This document shows, in pieces, positions 37,291 to 47,101 of a stretch of DNA of 64,000 nt. This DNA comes from Rhodobacteraceae bacterium HTCC2083 (lineage in GTDB: Bacteria > Pseudomonadota > Alphaproteobacteria > Rhodobacterales > Rhodobacteraceae): NCBI GenBank assembly GCA_000156115.1, contig DS995276.1:3160696-3224695 (forward strand), given 5' to 3'. The stretch's first letter is position 1, and every line of letters starts with the position of its first letter. The translations under genes and the position numbers were made by a program. The notes under the pieces were generated by a model. That model was given only the letters and a program-made list of their open reading frames with translations. It was not told the DNA's origin and did no database searches.

Positions 37291-40200
37291 ATGAAACCTG
37301 CTTCCCATATGACCGTCTCGGGCGCGCCCGAAGGCTTTGACGCGCAGCTGATTTTGCGCGAACTAGACGCCAGTGATGGCCCAGTGTGCCATATTGCGCG
37401 CGACGACAAACGCTTGGTCGCAATGCAGGATGCTTTGCGTTTCTTTGCGCCAGACATGCCAGTGGTGGTGTTTCCCGGTTGGGATTGCCTGCCCTATGAT
37501 AGGGTCTCGCCCAACGCGGATATTTCTGCGGCGCGCATGGCAACGCTGGCGGCACTCGTGCATGGAATGCCAAAACGTTTTGTCTTGCTCACAACTTTGG
37601 GGGCCGCAACACAGCGCATTCCAGCGCGTAAGATCCTGCGCGAAGCCGCGTTTTCTGCACAGGTGGGTGGCCGCGTTGATGAAAAAGCTTTGCGTAATTT
37701 TCTTGTACGTATGGGATTTGTGCAAAGTCCGACGGTGATGGAACCTGGTGACTATGCAGTGCGCGGCGGGATCATTGATATCTTTCCTCCCGGCGAACAG
37801 GGCCCGATCCGGCTTGATCTGTTTGGCGACATCTTGGATGGCGCACGTCGGTTTGATCCTGCGACCCAGCGCACCACAGAGAAGTTGGACTTAATTGAAC
37901 TCGCTCCTGTATCCGAGGTGATTTTGGATGATGAGGCGATCACGCGGTTTCGCCAGAATTATCGCATCGAGTTCGGCGCGGCTGGCACGGATGATCCGCT
38001 CTATGAAGCGGTCAGTGCTGGGCGAAAGCATCAAGGTGTTGAACACTGGATGCCTTTCTTTCACGAAGAACTTGAAACGCTTTTCGACTATCTGCCTAAG
38101 GCAAGCATTACTTGCGACGATGCACTGACGCCTGCGCGCATTGCACGTTGGGAAAGTGTGGCAGATCAATATGAAACTCGCAAAATCGCGATAGCCGCGA
38201 AAAAACGCATGGATTCAGTTTATAAGCCTGCGCCTGCTGAGTTGCTCTATCTCGATGAAGGAGCATGGGACGCTGTGATGGCGGATCGCCGTGTGATTCA
38301 ATTTAGTGCCTTGCCGCAAGCTGTGGGGCTTGGGGTAACAGATGCATCCGGGAGGATCGGGCGGAACTTCGCGCCTGAGCGTCAACAGGAAAGCATCAGC
38401 CTTTTCGGGGCTTTGGTTGCGCATATAAAAGTGAAAATGACCCAAGGGCCGGTTGTCATAGCGTCTTACTCAGAAGGTGCACGTGAACGCCTTATGGGTT
38501 TGATCGAAGACGAAGGCCTCGCGGAGACTATCGCCGTGCGCGATGCGAAGAGCGTCGGGAAACGCGGATTACATTTGGTCGTTTGGGCACTTGAGCATGG
38601 GTTTGAAACACCGGATATGACGGTGATTTCAGAGCAGGATGTTCTTGGGGATCGCCTTATTCGGGGCGCAAAAAAGCGCAAGAAGGCCGCGAACTTCCTG
38701 ACGGAAACCCAAAGCCTCAATCCCGGCGATCTGGTCGTACATGTGGATCACGGAATTGGGCGATATCAAGGGCTTGAAGTGATCACCGCCGCAGGGGCTG
38801 CGCATGAGTGTATCATGCTTGACTATGCGGAAAATGCGCGACTGTATTTGCCTGTCGAAAATATCGAGTTGCTTAGTAAATATGGTCATGAAGAAGGCCT
38901 TTTAGACCGTCTTGGTGGTGGGGCGTGGCAAAGCAAAAAGGCCAAGCTGAAAGAGCGCATTCGCGAAATGGCAGACAAGCTTATTCGCGTCGCGGCTGAA
39001 CGCGCGCTGCGCCGCGCACCGATCATGGAACCACCGCCCGGCATGTGGGACGCTTTCTCTGCGCGCTTCCCCTATCAAGAGACCGACGATCAACTAGGTG
39101 CTATTGGCGATGTACTGGCGGATATGGGCTCTGGTCAACCGATGGACCGCCTTGTGTGCGGTGATGTTGGCTTTGGTAAAACCGAGGTCGCGATGCGTGC
39201 CGCCTTCATTGCTGCGATGTCTGGCGTTCAGGTGGCGATCATTGCGCCGACCACCTTGCTGGCACGTCAGCATTACAAAAGTTTCGCGGAGCGGTTTCGT
39301 GGTTTTCCCATTGAAGTTAGACCCTTATCGCGTTTCGTGACGACTAAGGACGCCGAAGAAACCCGCAAGCGCATGGCTGATGGCACCGTTGATATTGTCG
39401 TCGGCACCCATGCGTTACTCGCTAAAAATACCAAGTTTAACAATCTTGGTTTGCTGATAATTGATGAAGAGCAGCACTTTGGCGTTGGCCACAAAGAGCG
39501 CCTCAAAGCGCTGCGCACAGATATTCACGTGCTCACGTTAACCGCGACGCCGATCCCGCGGACCTTGCAGCTGAGCCTGTCTGGCGTGCGTGATCTGTCG
39601 ATCATCGGAACGCCGCCCGTTGATCGCTTGGCCATCCGCACCTATGTCAGCGAATTTGACGCGGTCACGCTGCGCGAGGCGCTATTGCGCGAACATTATC
39701 GCGGCGGGCAATCTTTCTATGTCGTGCCAAGGATTTTGGACCTGCCCGAGATCGAGACCTTCCTTAAAGAGCAACTGCCCGAATTGTCATATATGGTCGC
39801 GCATGGTCAGATGGCGGCGGGTGAACTTGATGATCGCATGAACGCATTTTATGACGGTAAATATGATGTGTTGCTGGCGACCACGATTGTGGAAAGCGGG
39901 CTTGATATCCCGACGGCCAACACGATGATCGTGCACCGTGCGGATATGTTTGGTTTGGCGCAGCTCTATCAGATCAGGGGCCGTGTGGGTCGTTCTAAAA
40001 CGCGCGCCTACGCTTATTTGACAACGAAACCACGCACCAAATTGACCACAACCGCAGAAAAACGTTTGCGCGTTTTGGGATCACTCGACACGCTCGGGGC
40101 AGGGTTCACACTGGCCTCACAAGATCTCGATATTCGTGGGGCTGGCAATCTGCTGGGTGAAGAGCAATCGGGCCAAATGCGTGATGTGGGATATGAGTTG

Positions 40201-40743
40201 TACCAATCCATGTTGGAAGACGCGATTGCGAAAATCCGTTCAGGCGAGATGGATGGCCTGTCCGTCAATGATGATCAATGGGCGCCGCAGATCAATCTGG
40301 GTGTGCCCGTGTTGATCCCTGAGGATTATGTGCCTGATCTTGATGTGCGTTTGGGCCTCTATCGTCGTTTGTCATCGCTTACTACCAAGGTTGAATTGGA
40401 AGGTTTTGCTGCTGAATTGATTGACCGTTTTGGCAAACTGCCCAAAGAGGTGAATACGCTGATGTTGGTCGTGCGCATTAAAGCGATGTGTAAGAAAGCT
40501 GGTATCGCGAAATTAGACGGCGGGCCTAAGGGTGCGACTGTACAGTTCCATAATGATAAGTTTGCGTCTCCAGAAGGTTTGGTCAGCTTTATTCAAAGCC
40601 AAAAGGGTCAAGCCAAGGTCCGCGACAATAAGATCGTGGTGCTGCGCGATTGGAAGACGGATGTCGATAAGATCAAAGGCGCATTTGCGATTGCGCGCGA
40701 TCTGGCGGAGCATGCGGGTGCGATCAAACGTCGAGCGGGGTAG
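37291..40743 (+). CDS. mfd: Transcription-repair coupling factor Mfd
   Basis: 1150 residues. Removes stalled RNA polymerase from lesions and recruits UvrA. N-terminal UvrB-like domain ([20 protein letters not shown]), the CarD-like polymerase-interacting domain near residues 475-540 ([18 protein letters not shown]), then the translocase: Walker [16 protein letters not shown] near 625, [12 protein letters not shown], motif [14 protein letters not shown] and [10 protein letters not shown]-terminal TRCF domain with [17 protein letters not shown]. Full length. Confidence 0.97.
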   Translation: MKPASHMTVSGAPEGFDAQLILRELDASDGPVCHIARDDKRLVAMQDALRFFAPDMPVVVFPGWDCLPYDRVSPNADISAARMATLAALVHGMPKRFVLLTTLGAATQRIPARKILREAAFSAQVGGRVDEKALRNFLVRMGFVQSPTVMEPGDYAVRGGIIDIFPPGEQGPIRLDLFGDILDGARRFDPATQRTTEKLDLIELAPVSEVILDDEAITRFRQNYRIEFGAAGTDDPLYEAVSAGRKHQGVEHWMPFFHEELETLFDYLPKASITCDDALTPARIARWESVADQYETRKIAIAAKKRMDSVYKPAPAELLYLDEGAWDAVMADRRVIQFSALPQAVGLGVTDASGRIGRNFAPERQQESISLFGALVAHIKVKMTQGPVVIASYSEGARERLMGLIEDEGLAETIAVRDAKSVGKRGLHLVVWALEHGFETPDMTVISEQDVLGDRLIRGAKKRKKAANFLTETQSLNPGDLVVHVDHGIGRYQGLEVITAAGAAHECIMLDYAENARLYLPVENIELLSKYGHEEGLLDRLGGGAWQSKKAKLKERIREMADKLIRVAAERALRRAPIMEPPPGMWDAFSARFPYQETDDQLGAIGDVLADMGSGQPMDRLVCGDVGFGKTEVAMRAAFIAAMSGVQVAIIAPTTLLARQHYKSFAERFRGFPIEVRPLSRFVTTKDAEETRKRMADGTVDIVVGTHALLAKNTKFNNLGLLIIDEEQHFGVGHKERLKALRTDIHVLTLTATPIPRTLQLSLSGVRDLSIIGTPPVDRLAIRTYVSEFDAVTLREALLREHYRGGQSFYVVPRILDLPEIETFLKEQLPELSYMVAHGQMAAGELDDRMNAFYDGKYDVLLATTIVESGLDIPTANTMIVHRADMFGLAQLYQIRGRVGRSKTRAYAYLTTKPRTKLTTTAEKRLRVLGSLDTLGAGFTLASQDLDIRGAGNLLGEEQSGQMRDVGYELYQSMLEDAIAKIRSGEMDGLSVNDDQWAPQINLGVPVLIPEDYVPDLDVRLGLYRRLSSLTTKVELEGFAAELIDRFGKLPKEVNTLMLVVRIKAMCKKAGIAKLDGGPKGATVQFHNDKFASPEGLVSFIQSQKGQAKVRDNKIVVLRDWKTDVDKIKGAFAIARDLAEHAGAIKRRAG

Positions 40744-40801
40744 CGAATTTTAGAAAATTTGTTACCCTTTCGGTAGGGGTGTTTTTGGAGATAGAAAGCG
40801 T

Positions 40802-41377
40802 TTAACTTTTGAACCATGCTTTGATTTGAGGCGCGAGCCAGGCCCAAAGCGTCGGTGCGCCCTTGGCGACTTTAGACCCAACACGGCTTTCAATTGTCTC
40901 GTAGGTCACGCAGTAGTCGGTCCAGCTGCCACCATTAGACATCAGGTTCTGGTTTGGCGGCTGGAAGCGATCGAGCGATTTTGCGAAGATCGCGTCTGGT
41001 GTTTGTGCCGCTTCGAACTCATTCCAAATAGCGCGCAGTTCTTCGTTTTGATCGTCTGGCAGTATTCCAAAAATGCGATCTGCGGCTTTAGTTTCCTTTG
41101 CTTCCATAGCTGAAACATCGTGATCGCCAAAGATCGGCGCGTCGCCGGCATCGATTTCAACGAGATCATGGAGCAGCAACATTTTGATAACGCGATTTAT
41201 ATCGACGCCATCGGGGGCATGTTCGCCCAAAACCAGCGCGTAAAGCGCAATATGCCAGCTGTGTTCGCCCGAATTTTCCGAGCGTGATCCATCGCATAGG
41301 GTCGTGGCGCGCAGGATTGATTTCAGTTTGTCCGCTTCGTTCAGAAACGCCATTTGCGCATCAAGGCGCACGCTCAT
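40802..41377 (-). CDS. HD-domain phosphohydrolase (YfbR-like)
   Basis: 191 residues. Metal-binding HD pattern: H in ENSGEHSWHIALYA, HD in KMLLLHDLVEIDAGD, and a later Asp in KSLDRFQPPN. Size and pattern fit the YfbR/HDDC2 group of 5'-deoxynucleotidases. Translationally coupled to the upstream small gene by a 4-base overlap. Confidence 0.85.
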   Translation of the reverse strand: MSVRLDAQMAFLNEADKLKSILRATTLCDGSRSENSGEHSWHIALYALVLGEHAPDGVDINRVIKMLLLHDLVEIDAGDAPIFGDHDVSAMEAKETKAADRIFGILPDDQNEELRAIWNEFEAAQTPDAIFAKSLDRFQPPNQNLMSNGGSWTDYCVTYETIESRVGSKVAKGAPTLWAWLAPQIKAWFKS

Positions 41378-41610
41378 TCTGTGTCCAGTTTCGCTGCCGC
41401 CGCATCAATACGCGCATCAAGCAATTTGCGCGCGCGTATGATCGCCATGCGCACACGGGCCGCTGTCATAAAGGCTTCCTCAGCCGTCGTTGAAGAACTC
41501 GCGAGGTTGTTGCCGATATCGACAACCAATTCCTCGTCACCCAAAGCAGTCGCCGCTTCGATTGCATCAATGGCCAAATCGTGGGCCAGTTTGTCAATGA
41601 TCGCACTCAT
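41374..41610 (-). CDS. Small helical protein, 78 residues, unknown
   Basis: Ala-rich and acidic, predicted helical (LAIDAIEAATALGDEELVVD). Not recognised beyond being of a type seen next to HD hydrolases in this order. Overlaps the HD gene by 4 bases and follows the alpha/beta hydrolase gene by 13 bases, so the three form an operon. Confidence 0.6.
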   Translation of the reverse strand: MSAIIDKLAHDLAIDAIEAATALGDEELVVDIGNNLASSSTTAEEAFMTAARVRMAIIRARKLLDARIDAAAAKLDTE

Positions 41611-41623
41611 ACGGGCAGCTCCT

Positions 41624-42280
41624 TTAGCGTGTTGTCTCCGTCAGGCGGCGTTTCACATAGGTTGAGACGTTGCCAATCATCGTATCCATTTGATCTTCCT
41701 CGGAGAAGAAGTGGCCAGCGCCATCAAGCTCTTGGTGGGTGATCGTGATGCCCTTTTGCTCGTGCAACTTGTTGACAAGGCTTACCGTATCAGCAGGTGG
41801 GGCAACGCGATCCGCAGAACCATTGATCACAAGACCAGAGGCCGGGCAGGGTGCGAGAAAGCTGAAGTCATACATATTCGCAGGCGGGCTAACAGAGATG
41901 AAGCCAGTGATTTCAGGACGGCGCATCAAAAGTTGCATACCGATCCACGCACCAAAGCTGAAACCTGCGACCCAACAATGTTTGGAATTGTTGTTCATTG
42001 ATTGCAGGTAATCGAGTGCTGATGCTGCGTCGCTTAACTCACCAATGCCCTGATCATATTCGCCTTGCGAACGACCCACCCCACGGAAGTTAAAACGCAG
42101 AACCGTGAAGCCCATGTTATAAAACGCGTAGTGCAGATTATAGACAACCTTATTGTTCATTGTTCCGCCAAATTGCGGATGCGGATGCAGCACGATTGCA
42201 ATCGGCGCGTCCTTTTCCTTTTGTGGGTGATAACGGCCCTCTAAGCGACCTTCGGGACCTGGGAAAATAACCTCGGGCAT
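41624..42280 (-). CDS. Alpha/beta hydrolase
   Basis: 218 residues from ATG 42280 (AGGAG upstream). Features: LHPHPQFGGTMNN after strand beta-3, the nucleophile elbow GFSFGA with Ser, and His in LDGAGHFF. Belongs to the dienelactone-hydrolase-related group widespread in alphaproteobacteria; substrate unknown. The frame continues 17 codons upstream but with no family resemblance. Confidence 0.85.
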   Translation of the reverse strand: MPEVIFPGPEGRLEGRYHPQKEKDAPIAIVLHPHPQFGGTMNNKVVYNLHYAFYNMGFTVLRFNFRGVGRSQGEYDQGIGELSDAASALDYLQSMNNNSKHCWVAGFSFGAWIGMQLLMRRPEITGFISVSPPANMYDFSFLAPCPASGLVINGSADRVAPPADTVSLVNKLHEQKGITITHQELDGAGHFFSEEDQMDTMIGNVSTYVKRRLTETTR

Positions 42281-42320
42281 GTATCGTAAACTCCTGCCGT
42301 AAGTGCCTCTGGCGTCATTC

Positions 42321-42349
42321 TTGACGAACACTTCAGAGCACTTTAGAAC
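42321..42349 (+). promoter_or_regulatory. Candidate promoter of the iscR-suf operon
   Basis: TTGACG (42321-42326) and TAGAAC (42344-42349) form a -35/-10 pair with 17-base spacing, about 125 bases upstream of iscR. The -10 hexamer lies inside the Irr-like palindrome, which would fit repression. Confidence 0.4.
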
Positions 42350-42358
42350 GATTCTAAG
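42342..42358. promoter_or_regulatory. Iron control element (Irr box) candidate upstream of iscR-suf
   Basis: TTTAGAACGATTCTAAG contains the perfect palindrome TTAGAA-CGA-TTCTAA and matches the alphaproteobacterial ICE motif TTTAGAA-N3-TTCTAAA at all but the last base. Irr control of suf genes is predicted and partly shown in this class. Confidence 0.6.
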
Positions 42359-42473
42359 CTGAGCGAAACTCGGCCTTCGTCACGCGTCTATGCAATGCCT
42401 GCGCGAAGGTCAATCTTTTCAGCGAGCATGCGTAAGTGTAAGCGCGTAAAGCGGACTATTTAGGGGCATTGTC

Positions 42474-42932
42474 ATGAAGTTATCGACAAAGGGGCGCTAC
42501 GCGATGGTTGCTTTGACGGATATCGCACTTCAAAGCGGCGAAACGCTGGTGACTTTGGGTGATATTTCTAAACGTCAGGATATTTCGCTTCCTTATCTTG
42601 AGCAATTGTTCGTGAAACTGAGGCGCGCAAAGCTTGTTGAGTCTGTACGCGGGCCTGGGGGCGGATACCGTTTGGCGAATGCGCCCTCAGAAATCCGTGT
42701 GCTCGATGTACTTGCTGCGGTCGATGAGACGGTGAACGCGATGCATAAGGGGGCTGGGGCCTCTGGTGGCAGTTCGGGCAGTCGTGCGCAATCGATGACC
42801 AATCGTTTGTGGGAAGGGCTGAGTGCGAATGTGTATGTGTATCTGCATCAAACGCGCCTGTCAGATGTGGTGACCAATGGCCTCGCGCCTTGTCCTGCAG
42901 TGCCTACACTCTTTGATATTGTGGATGAATAA
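42474..42932 (+). CDS. iscR: Rrf2-family regulator IscR (single-cysteine type)
   Basis: 152 residues. Winged helix-turn-helix with the Rrf2 motif MKLSTKGRYAMVALTDIA and VESVRGPGGGYRLA. The three clustered cysteines of E. coli IscR are absent: the loop reads MHKGAGASGGSSGSRAQ. The only cysteine is C140 (LAPCPAVP). This matches the unusual IscR described from Rhodobacter sphaeroides, which binds an Fe-S cluster through one conserved cysteine. It heads the suf operon, and its stop is immediately followed by the ATG of the cysteine desulfurase gene. Confidence 0.93.
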   Translation: MKLSTKGRYAMVALTDIALQSGETLVTLGDISKRQDISLPYLEQLFVKLRRAKLVESVRGPGGGYRLANAPSEIRVLDVLAAVDETVNAMHKGAGASGGSSGSRAQSMTNRLWEGLSANVYVYLHQTRLSDVVTNGLAPCPAVPTLFDIVDE

Positions 42933-43976
42933 ATGAGCCGGATCTATTTGGATCATAACGCGACTGCACCACTGCGGGCTGAGGCGAAGGCTGCGATGAT
43001 CTCAGCAATGGAAGCTGCCGGCAATCCTTCTTCTGTGCATGCCGAGGGGCGCGCGGCGAAGTCGATAGTAGAAAAGGCGCGTGCACAAGTCGCCAGTGCC
43101 TTTGGTGCGGATGGGGCTGACATCGTCTTTACTTCTGGTGCCACTGAAGCTGCGAGTTTGGCCTGTTTCGGGCGTGATTTATCCAGTGCGAGGGTTGAGC
43201 ATGATGCTGTTTTGAGCTGGACCTCTGGTGGGTTGGGCGTTGATGCTAAAGGCGCCGTTAAGATTGACGACCCCGGCAAGAGTACTGTGCAGTTAGCGAA
43301 TTCTGAAACGGGCGTTGTGCAGGATCTTATCGACGGAATTGCCGTCTCTGACATGACGCAGGCCTTCGGCAAGCAACCCGTCGCGTTCAATTGGTCCGGC
43401 GCGGATATGGCGCTTATTTCGGCGCATAAGCTTGGTGGGCCGAAAGGTATCGGTGCGTTGGTTTTAAAGCGCGGTCTTGATGTGCACGCTCAAATCAAAG
43501 GTGGCGGTCAGGAAATGGGGCGGCGCTCTGGCACCGAAAACATTATTGGTATCGCCGGTTTCGGGGCGGCCGCAGAGGCGGCGCAACGCGATTTAGAGCA
43601 AGGTGTTTGGGCTAAAGTTGAGAAACTTAGAAACATTCTAGAAAGCGCTATTGCAGATCGCGCTAAACGTACTATTTTTGTCGGGGAAGAAGCTGCACGC
43701 CTGCCAAACACATCTTGCATTATGACCCCCTCTTGGAAGGGCGAGACACAAGTCATGCAAATGGACCTGGCCGGATTTGCGATTTCAGCGGGCTCTGCTT
43801 GCTCAAGTGGAAAAGTCAACGCCAGCGGTGTTTTGATGGCGATGGGATTCACTGAGCAGGACGCAGCCTGCGCGATAAGGGTCTCTTTGGGGCCTGAGAC
43901 GACAGAACAACAGGTGCTGGCTTTCGCGGATGCGTGGCTAGCCCAACATGAGAAATTTCGCGCGCGCAACGCGTGA
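42933..43976 (+). CDS. Cysteine desulfurase, IscS/NifS type
   Basis: 347 residues, shorter than E. coli IscS. Class V aminotransferase fold: YLDHNATAPLR start, PLP Lys166 in SAHKLGGPKG, active Cys290 in SAGSACSSGK, and RRSGTENI. Supplies sulfur from cysteine for cluster assembly. It lies between iscR and sufB, while a second desulfurase (sufS) ends the operon. Confidence 0.93.
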   Translation: MSRIYLDHNATAPLRAEAKAAMISAMEAAGNPSSVHAEGRAAKSIVEKARAQVASAFGADGADIVFTSGATEAASLACFGRDLSSARVEHDAVLSWTSGGLGVDAKGAVKIDDPGKSTVQLANSETGVVQDLIDGIAVSDMTQAFGKQPVAFNWSGADMALISAHKLGGPKGIGALVLKRGLDVHAQIKGGGQEMGRRSGTENIIGIAGFGAAAEAAQRDLEQGVWAKVEKLRNILESAIADRAKRTIFVGEEAARLPNTSCIMTPSWKGETQVMQMDLAGFAISAGSACSSGKVNASGVLMAMGFTEQDAACAIRVSLGPETTEQQVLAFADAWLAQHEKFRARNA

Positions 43977-44001
43977 GTAAGTCTAAGAACTGGAGGCCGA
44001 C

Positions 44002-45537
44002 ATGGCAGCACTGGATAATGGGACCGAGACTGGCGTCAAAGAGGGCGTAGATCAGGAAACCGTCGATGCGGTGCGCGAGGTTGGCGGTGCGTATAAATAC
44101 GGTTGGTCCACTGACATCGAGATGGAATATGCGCCAAAGGGTCTGAATGAAGACATCGTGCGTTTGATTTCCTCCAAGAATGACGAACCTAAGTGGATGT
44201 TGGAATGGCGTTTGGAGGCCTATCGTCGTTGGTTGACGAAGGTTGAGCCAGATTGGGCGATGGTTGACTATCCTGAGATTGATTTTCAGGACCAGTATTA
44301 TTATGCGCGCCCGAAAAGCATGGCCGTGAAGCCGAAGTCCTTGGATGAGGTGGACCCGAAACTGCTCGCCACTTACGCTAAGCTTGGCATCCCGTTGAAA
44401 GAACAGATGATCCTTGCTGGTGTTGAAGGCGCAGAAGATATTGACGCGAAAGCCCCACGCAAAGTCGCTGTAGATGCGGTGTTTGACAGTGTATCTGTCG
44501 GCACAACCTTTCAGGACGAGTTGAAAAAGGCAGGCGTAATCTTCTGTTCCATCTCGGAAGCGATCAAAGATCACCCAGAACTGGTCAAGAAGTACCTCGG
44601 CACGGTCGTACCTGTATCTGACAACTACTATGCGACGCTGAATTCGGCTGTCTTTTCTGACGGTTCCTTCGTTTACATCCCACCTGGCGTGCGTTGTCCG
44701 ATGGAGCTTTCAACATATTTTCGCATCAATGCGGAGAACACAGGCCAGTTTGAGCGGACATTGATCATCGCTGATAAAGGCAGCTATGTCAGCTACTTGG
44801 AAGGCTGTACAGCACCCCAGCGCGATGAATCTCAGCTGCACGCGGCAGTGGTCGAAATCATCATCGAAGAAGACGCTGAGGTGAAATATTCCACCGTTCA
44901 AAACTGGTACCCCGGTGATGAAGAGGGCAAGGGTGGCATCTATAACTTTGTGACCAAGCGCGCTGATTGCCGTGGGGATCGGGCTAAGGTGATGTGGACG
45001 CAGGTTGAAACCGGCTCTGCAGTGACGTGGAAATACCCAAGCTGCATTCTTCGTGGAAACGAGAGCCAAGGTGAGTTTTATTCCATCGCCATCGCGAACA
45101 ACATGCAGCAGGCCGATACGGGCACAAAGATGATCCACTTGGGCAAAAACACCAAGTCGCGCATCGTCTCGAAAGGGATTTCAGCGGGTAAAGCGCAGAA
45201 CACATATCGTGGGCTTGTTTCCATGCATCCGAAAGCGAAAGACGCGCGCAACTTTACGCAGTGCGACAGTCTTCTGATCGGCGATCAATGTGGCGCGCAT
45301 ACTGTGCCTTATATCGAGGTCAAGAATAACTCTGCACGGGTTGAGCACGAGGCGACAACGTCAAAAGTTGACGATGAGCAGCTGTTCTATTGCCGGCAGC
45401 GCGGCATAGGTGAAGAGGATGCGGTCGCCCTCGTTGTGAACGGCTTCTGTAAAGAGGTGTTGCAAGCTTTGCCAATGGAATTTGCGATGGAAGCACAGCA
45501 ATTGGTGGCGATTTCGCTCGAAGGGTCTGTGGGCTAA
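44002..45537 (+). CDS. sufB: Fe-S cluster assembly protein SufB
   Basis: 511 residues. Scaffold subunit of the SufBCD complex; right-handed beta-helix with the conserved C-terminal [22 protein letters not shown] segment. GGAGG lies 8 bases upstream of the ATG. Typical motifs include PEWMLEWRL-like [14 protein letters not shown] and [20 protein letters not shown]. Confidence 0.96.
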   Translation: MAALDNGTETGVKEGVDQETVDAVREVGGAYKYGWSTDIEMEYAPKGLNEDIVRLISSKNDEPKWMLEWRLEAYRRWLTKVEPDWAMVDYPEIDFQDQYYYARPKSMAVKPKSLDEVDPKLLATYAKLGIPLKEQMILAGVEGAEDIDAKAPRKVAVDAVFDSVSVGTTFQDELKKAGVIFCSISEAIKDHPELVKKYLGTVVPVSDNYYATLNSAVFSDGSFVYIPPGVRCPMELSTYFRINAENTGQFERTLIIADKGSYVSYLEGCTAPQRDESQLHAAVVEIIIEEDAEVKYSTVQNWYPGDEEGKGGIYNFVTKRADCRGDRAKVMWTQVETGSAVTWKYPSCILRGNESQGEFYSIAIANNMQQADTGTKMIHLGKNTKSRIVSKGISAGKAQNTYRGLVSMHPKAKDARNFTQCDSLLIGDQCGAHTVPYIEVKNNSARVEHEATTSKVDDEQLFYCRQRGIGEEDAVALVVNGFCKEVLQALPMEFAMEAQQLVAISLEGSVG

Positions 45538-45540
45538 GGC

Positions 45541-45717
45541 ATGAGCAAGATCGCGCTCCTTTCAGCAGTAATCACCGGCGTTTTTTGCGCGGTGTTTGCA
45601 ATGCTGGTGACAACGCTTGGTATGCTGATTTCATTGGTGCCGGGCGTGTTGATTGCGTTCGTGTCGGGTTTTCGTGAATCGCTCTTTGATGGTTATGTGA
45701 CGAAAGCGAGCAAGTGA
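45541..45717 (+). CDS. Small membrane protein between sufB and sufC, 58 residues
   Basis: MSKIALLSAVITGVFCAVFA begins a long hydrophobic stretch that makes up one or two membrane helices; the tail ends YVTKASK. It starts 3 bases after the sufB stop and overlaps the next gene by 4 bases, so it is clearly part of the operon. Function unknown. Confidence 0.65.
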   Translation: MSKIALLSAVITGVFCAVFAMLVTTLGMLISLVPGVLIAFVSGFRESLFDGYVTKASK

Positions 45718-46313
45718 CTCAAGTCATTTCCATAGACCGTCCAGAGTTGACGATGCCAGACGGCGAGGCCGCGCATTTACGTGCGGCTTACGGCGCGGCA
45801 GATGTCATTTTGGAATTTGGGGTTGGTGGCTCGACTGTCATGGCGGCTGAAATGGTGGGAAAGACAATCACATCTGTTGAGACAGATCAGTTCTGGGTGG
45901 ACGCCTTGAACGAGTGGTTCGAACACAACCCCGCGAAAAGCAAGCCTGATATCATTTGGGCGAACATTGGTCCGACCAAGGCATGGGGGCGCCCAAAAAC
46001 CGAAAACCACTGGAAAGATTATGCAAAATACCCTCTAGAGATCTGGTCGTTAGAGGGCCTACCCAATCCAGATGTCGTGCTTGTCGACGGCCGTTTTCGC
46101 GCCGGATGCATACTCGCAACCGCGTTTCAAATACGCAAACCTACGCGTGTCTTGGTTGATGATTATGAACATCGCACAAGCTATCACGCCGTAGAAAAAA
46201 TTGTAGGCGCACCGCGCTTGATAGGCCGTATGGCCGAATTTGAGATAATCCCGACGCCGATCCCTGCAAGTCACTTGCTCGAGATCATCACACTCATGCA
46301 GGACCCGTATTAG
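45714..46313 (+). CDS. Class I SAM-methyltransferase-like protein in the suf operon
   Basis: 199 residues starting at GTG 45714 (GTGA overlap with the small gene). LEFGVGGSTVMAAEM resembles a SAM-binding motif I, and VVLVDGRFRAGCILA a later strand with conserved Asp. No specific reaction can be assigned. It sits between sufB and sufC and has been found there in related genomes, from memory. Confidence 0.6.
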   Translation: MTQVISIDRPELTMPDGEAAHLRAAYGAADVILEFGVGGSTVMAAEMVGKTITSVETDQFWVDALNEWFEHNPAKSKPDIIWANIGPTKAWGRPKTENHWKDYAKYPLEIWSLEGLPNPDVVLVDGRFRAGCILATAFQIRKPTRVLVDDYEHRTSYHAVEKIVGAPRLIGRMAEFEIIPTPIPASHLLEIITLMQDPY

Positions 46314-46345
46314 GGCCGCAAACTGAACTAAACGAGGACGCAAAA

Positions 46346-47101
46346 ATGCTGAATATCAAGAACTTGCACGTTTCTCTTGAAGAAGAAGACAAGCAAATCC
46401 TCAAAGGCGTCGATTTGACGGTTGAGGCTGGGAAAGTCCATGCGATCATGGGTCCAAACGGCTCTGGTAAGTCAACGCTGTCTTATGTGCTCTCCGGAAA
46501 AGAAGGTTATGAAGTGACCGAAGGAAGCGCTGATTTGCTGGGTGAAGATCTGCTTGAGATCGATCCTGAGGAACGTGCAGCGCTTGGTTTATTTTTGGCA
46601 TTTCAATATCCAGTAGAGATTCCCGGCGTCGGCAACATGACGTTTTTGCGAACAGCGGTGAATTCCCAGCGAAAAGCGCGCGGTGAAGACGAAATGAGCG
46701 CGTCTGAGTTTCTAAAAGCCGTACGCGAGCGCGCGAAATCGCTGAAGATCGACGCTGATATGTTAAAGCGTCCGGTCAATGTTGGTTTCTCTGGCGGTGA
46801 GAAAAAACGCAACGAAATCCTTCAGATGGCAATGCTTGAGCCAAAGATGTGTATCTTGGATGAAACAGATTCCGGTCTGGACGTCGATGCGATGAAGCTG
46901 GTGGCTGAGGGCGTGAACGCGCTGCGAAATGAAGGTCGCGGTTTCCTCGTGATCACGCATTATCAACGCCTTCTGGACCATATCAAACCGGACGTCGTTC
47001 ACATCATGGCCAATGGTCGTATCGTGAAAACTGGTGGGCCGGAGTTAGCATTGGAAGTTGAGCAAAACGGTTATGCGGATATTTTGGCAGAGGTGGCATA
47101 A
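46346..47101 (+). CDS. sufC: Fe-S cluster assembly ATPase SufC
   Basis: 251 residues. ABC-type ATPase of SufBCD: Walker A GPNGSGKST, signature FSGGEKKRNEI, Walker B MCILDETDSGLD and the switch His in ITHYQRLLDHI. GAGG precedes the ATG. Its stop is followed directly by sufD. Confidence 0.96.
   Translation: MLNIKNLHVSLEEEDKQILKGVDLTVEAGKVHAIMGPNGSGKSTLSYVLSGKEGYEVTEGSADLLGEDLLEIDPEERAALGLFLAFQYPVEIPGVGNMTFLRTAVNSQRKARGEDEMSASEFLKAVRERAKSLKIDADMLKRPVNVGFSGGEKKRNEILQMAMLEPKMCILDETDSGLDVDAMKLVAEGVNALRNEGRGFLVITHYQRLLDHIKPDVVHIMANGRIVKTGGPELALEVEQNGYADILAEVA

Noticed and set aside
43624-43650. A second TAGAA-ACA-TTCTA palindrome resembling an Irr box
   Set aside because: Inside the cysteine desulfurase coding sequence with only 5-bp arms; most likely chance.
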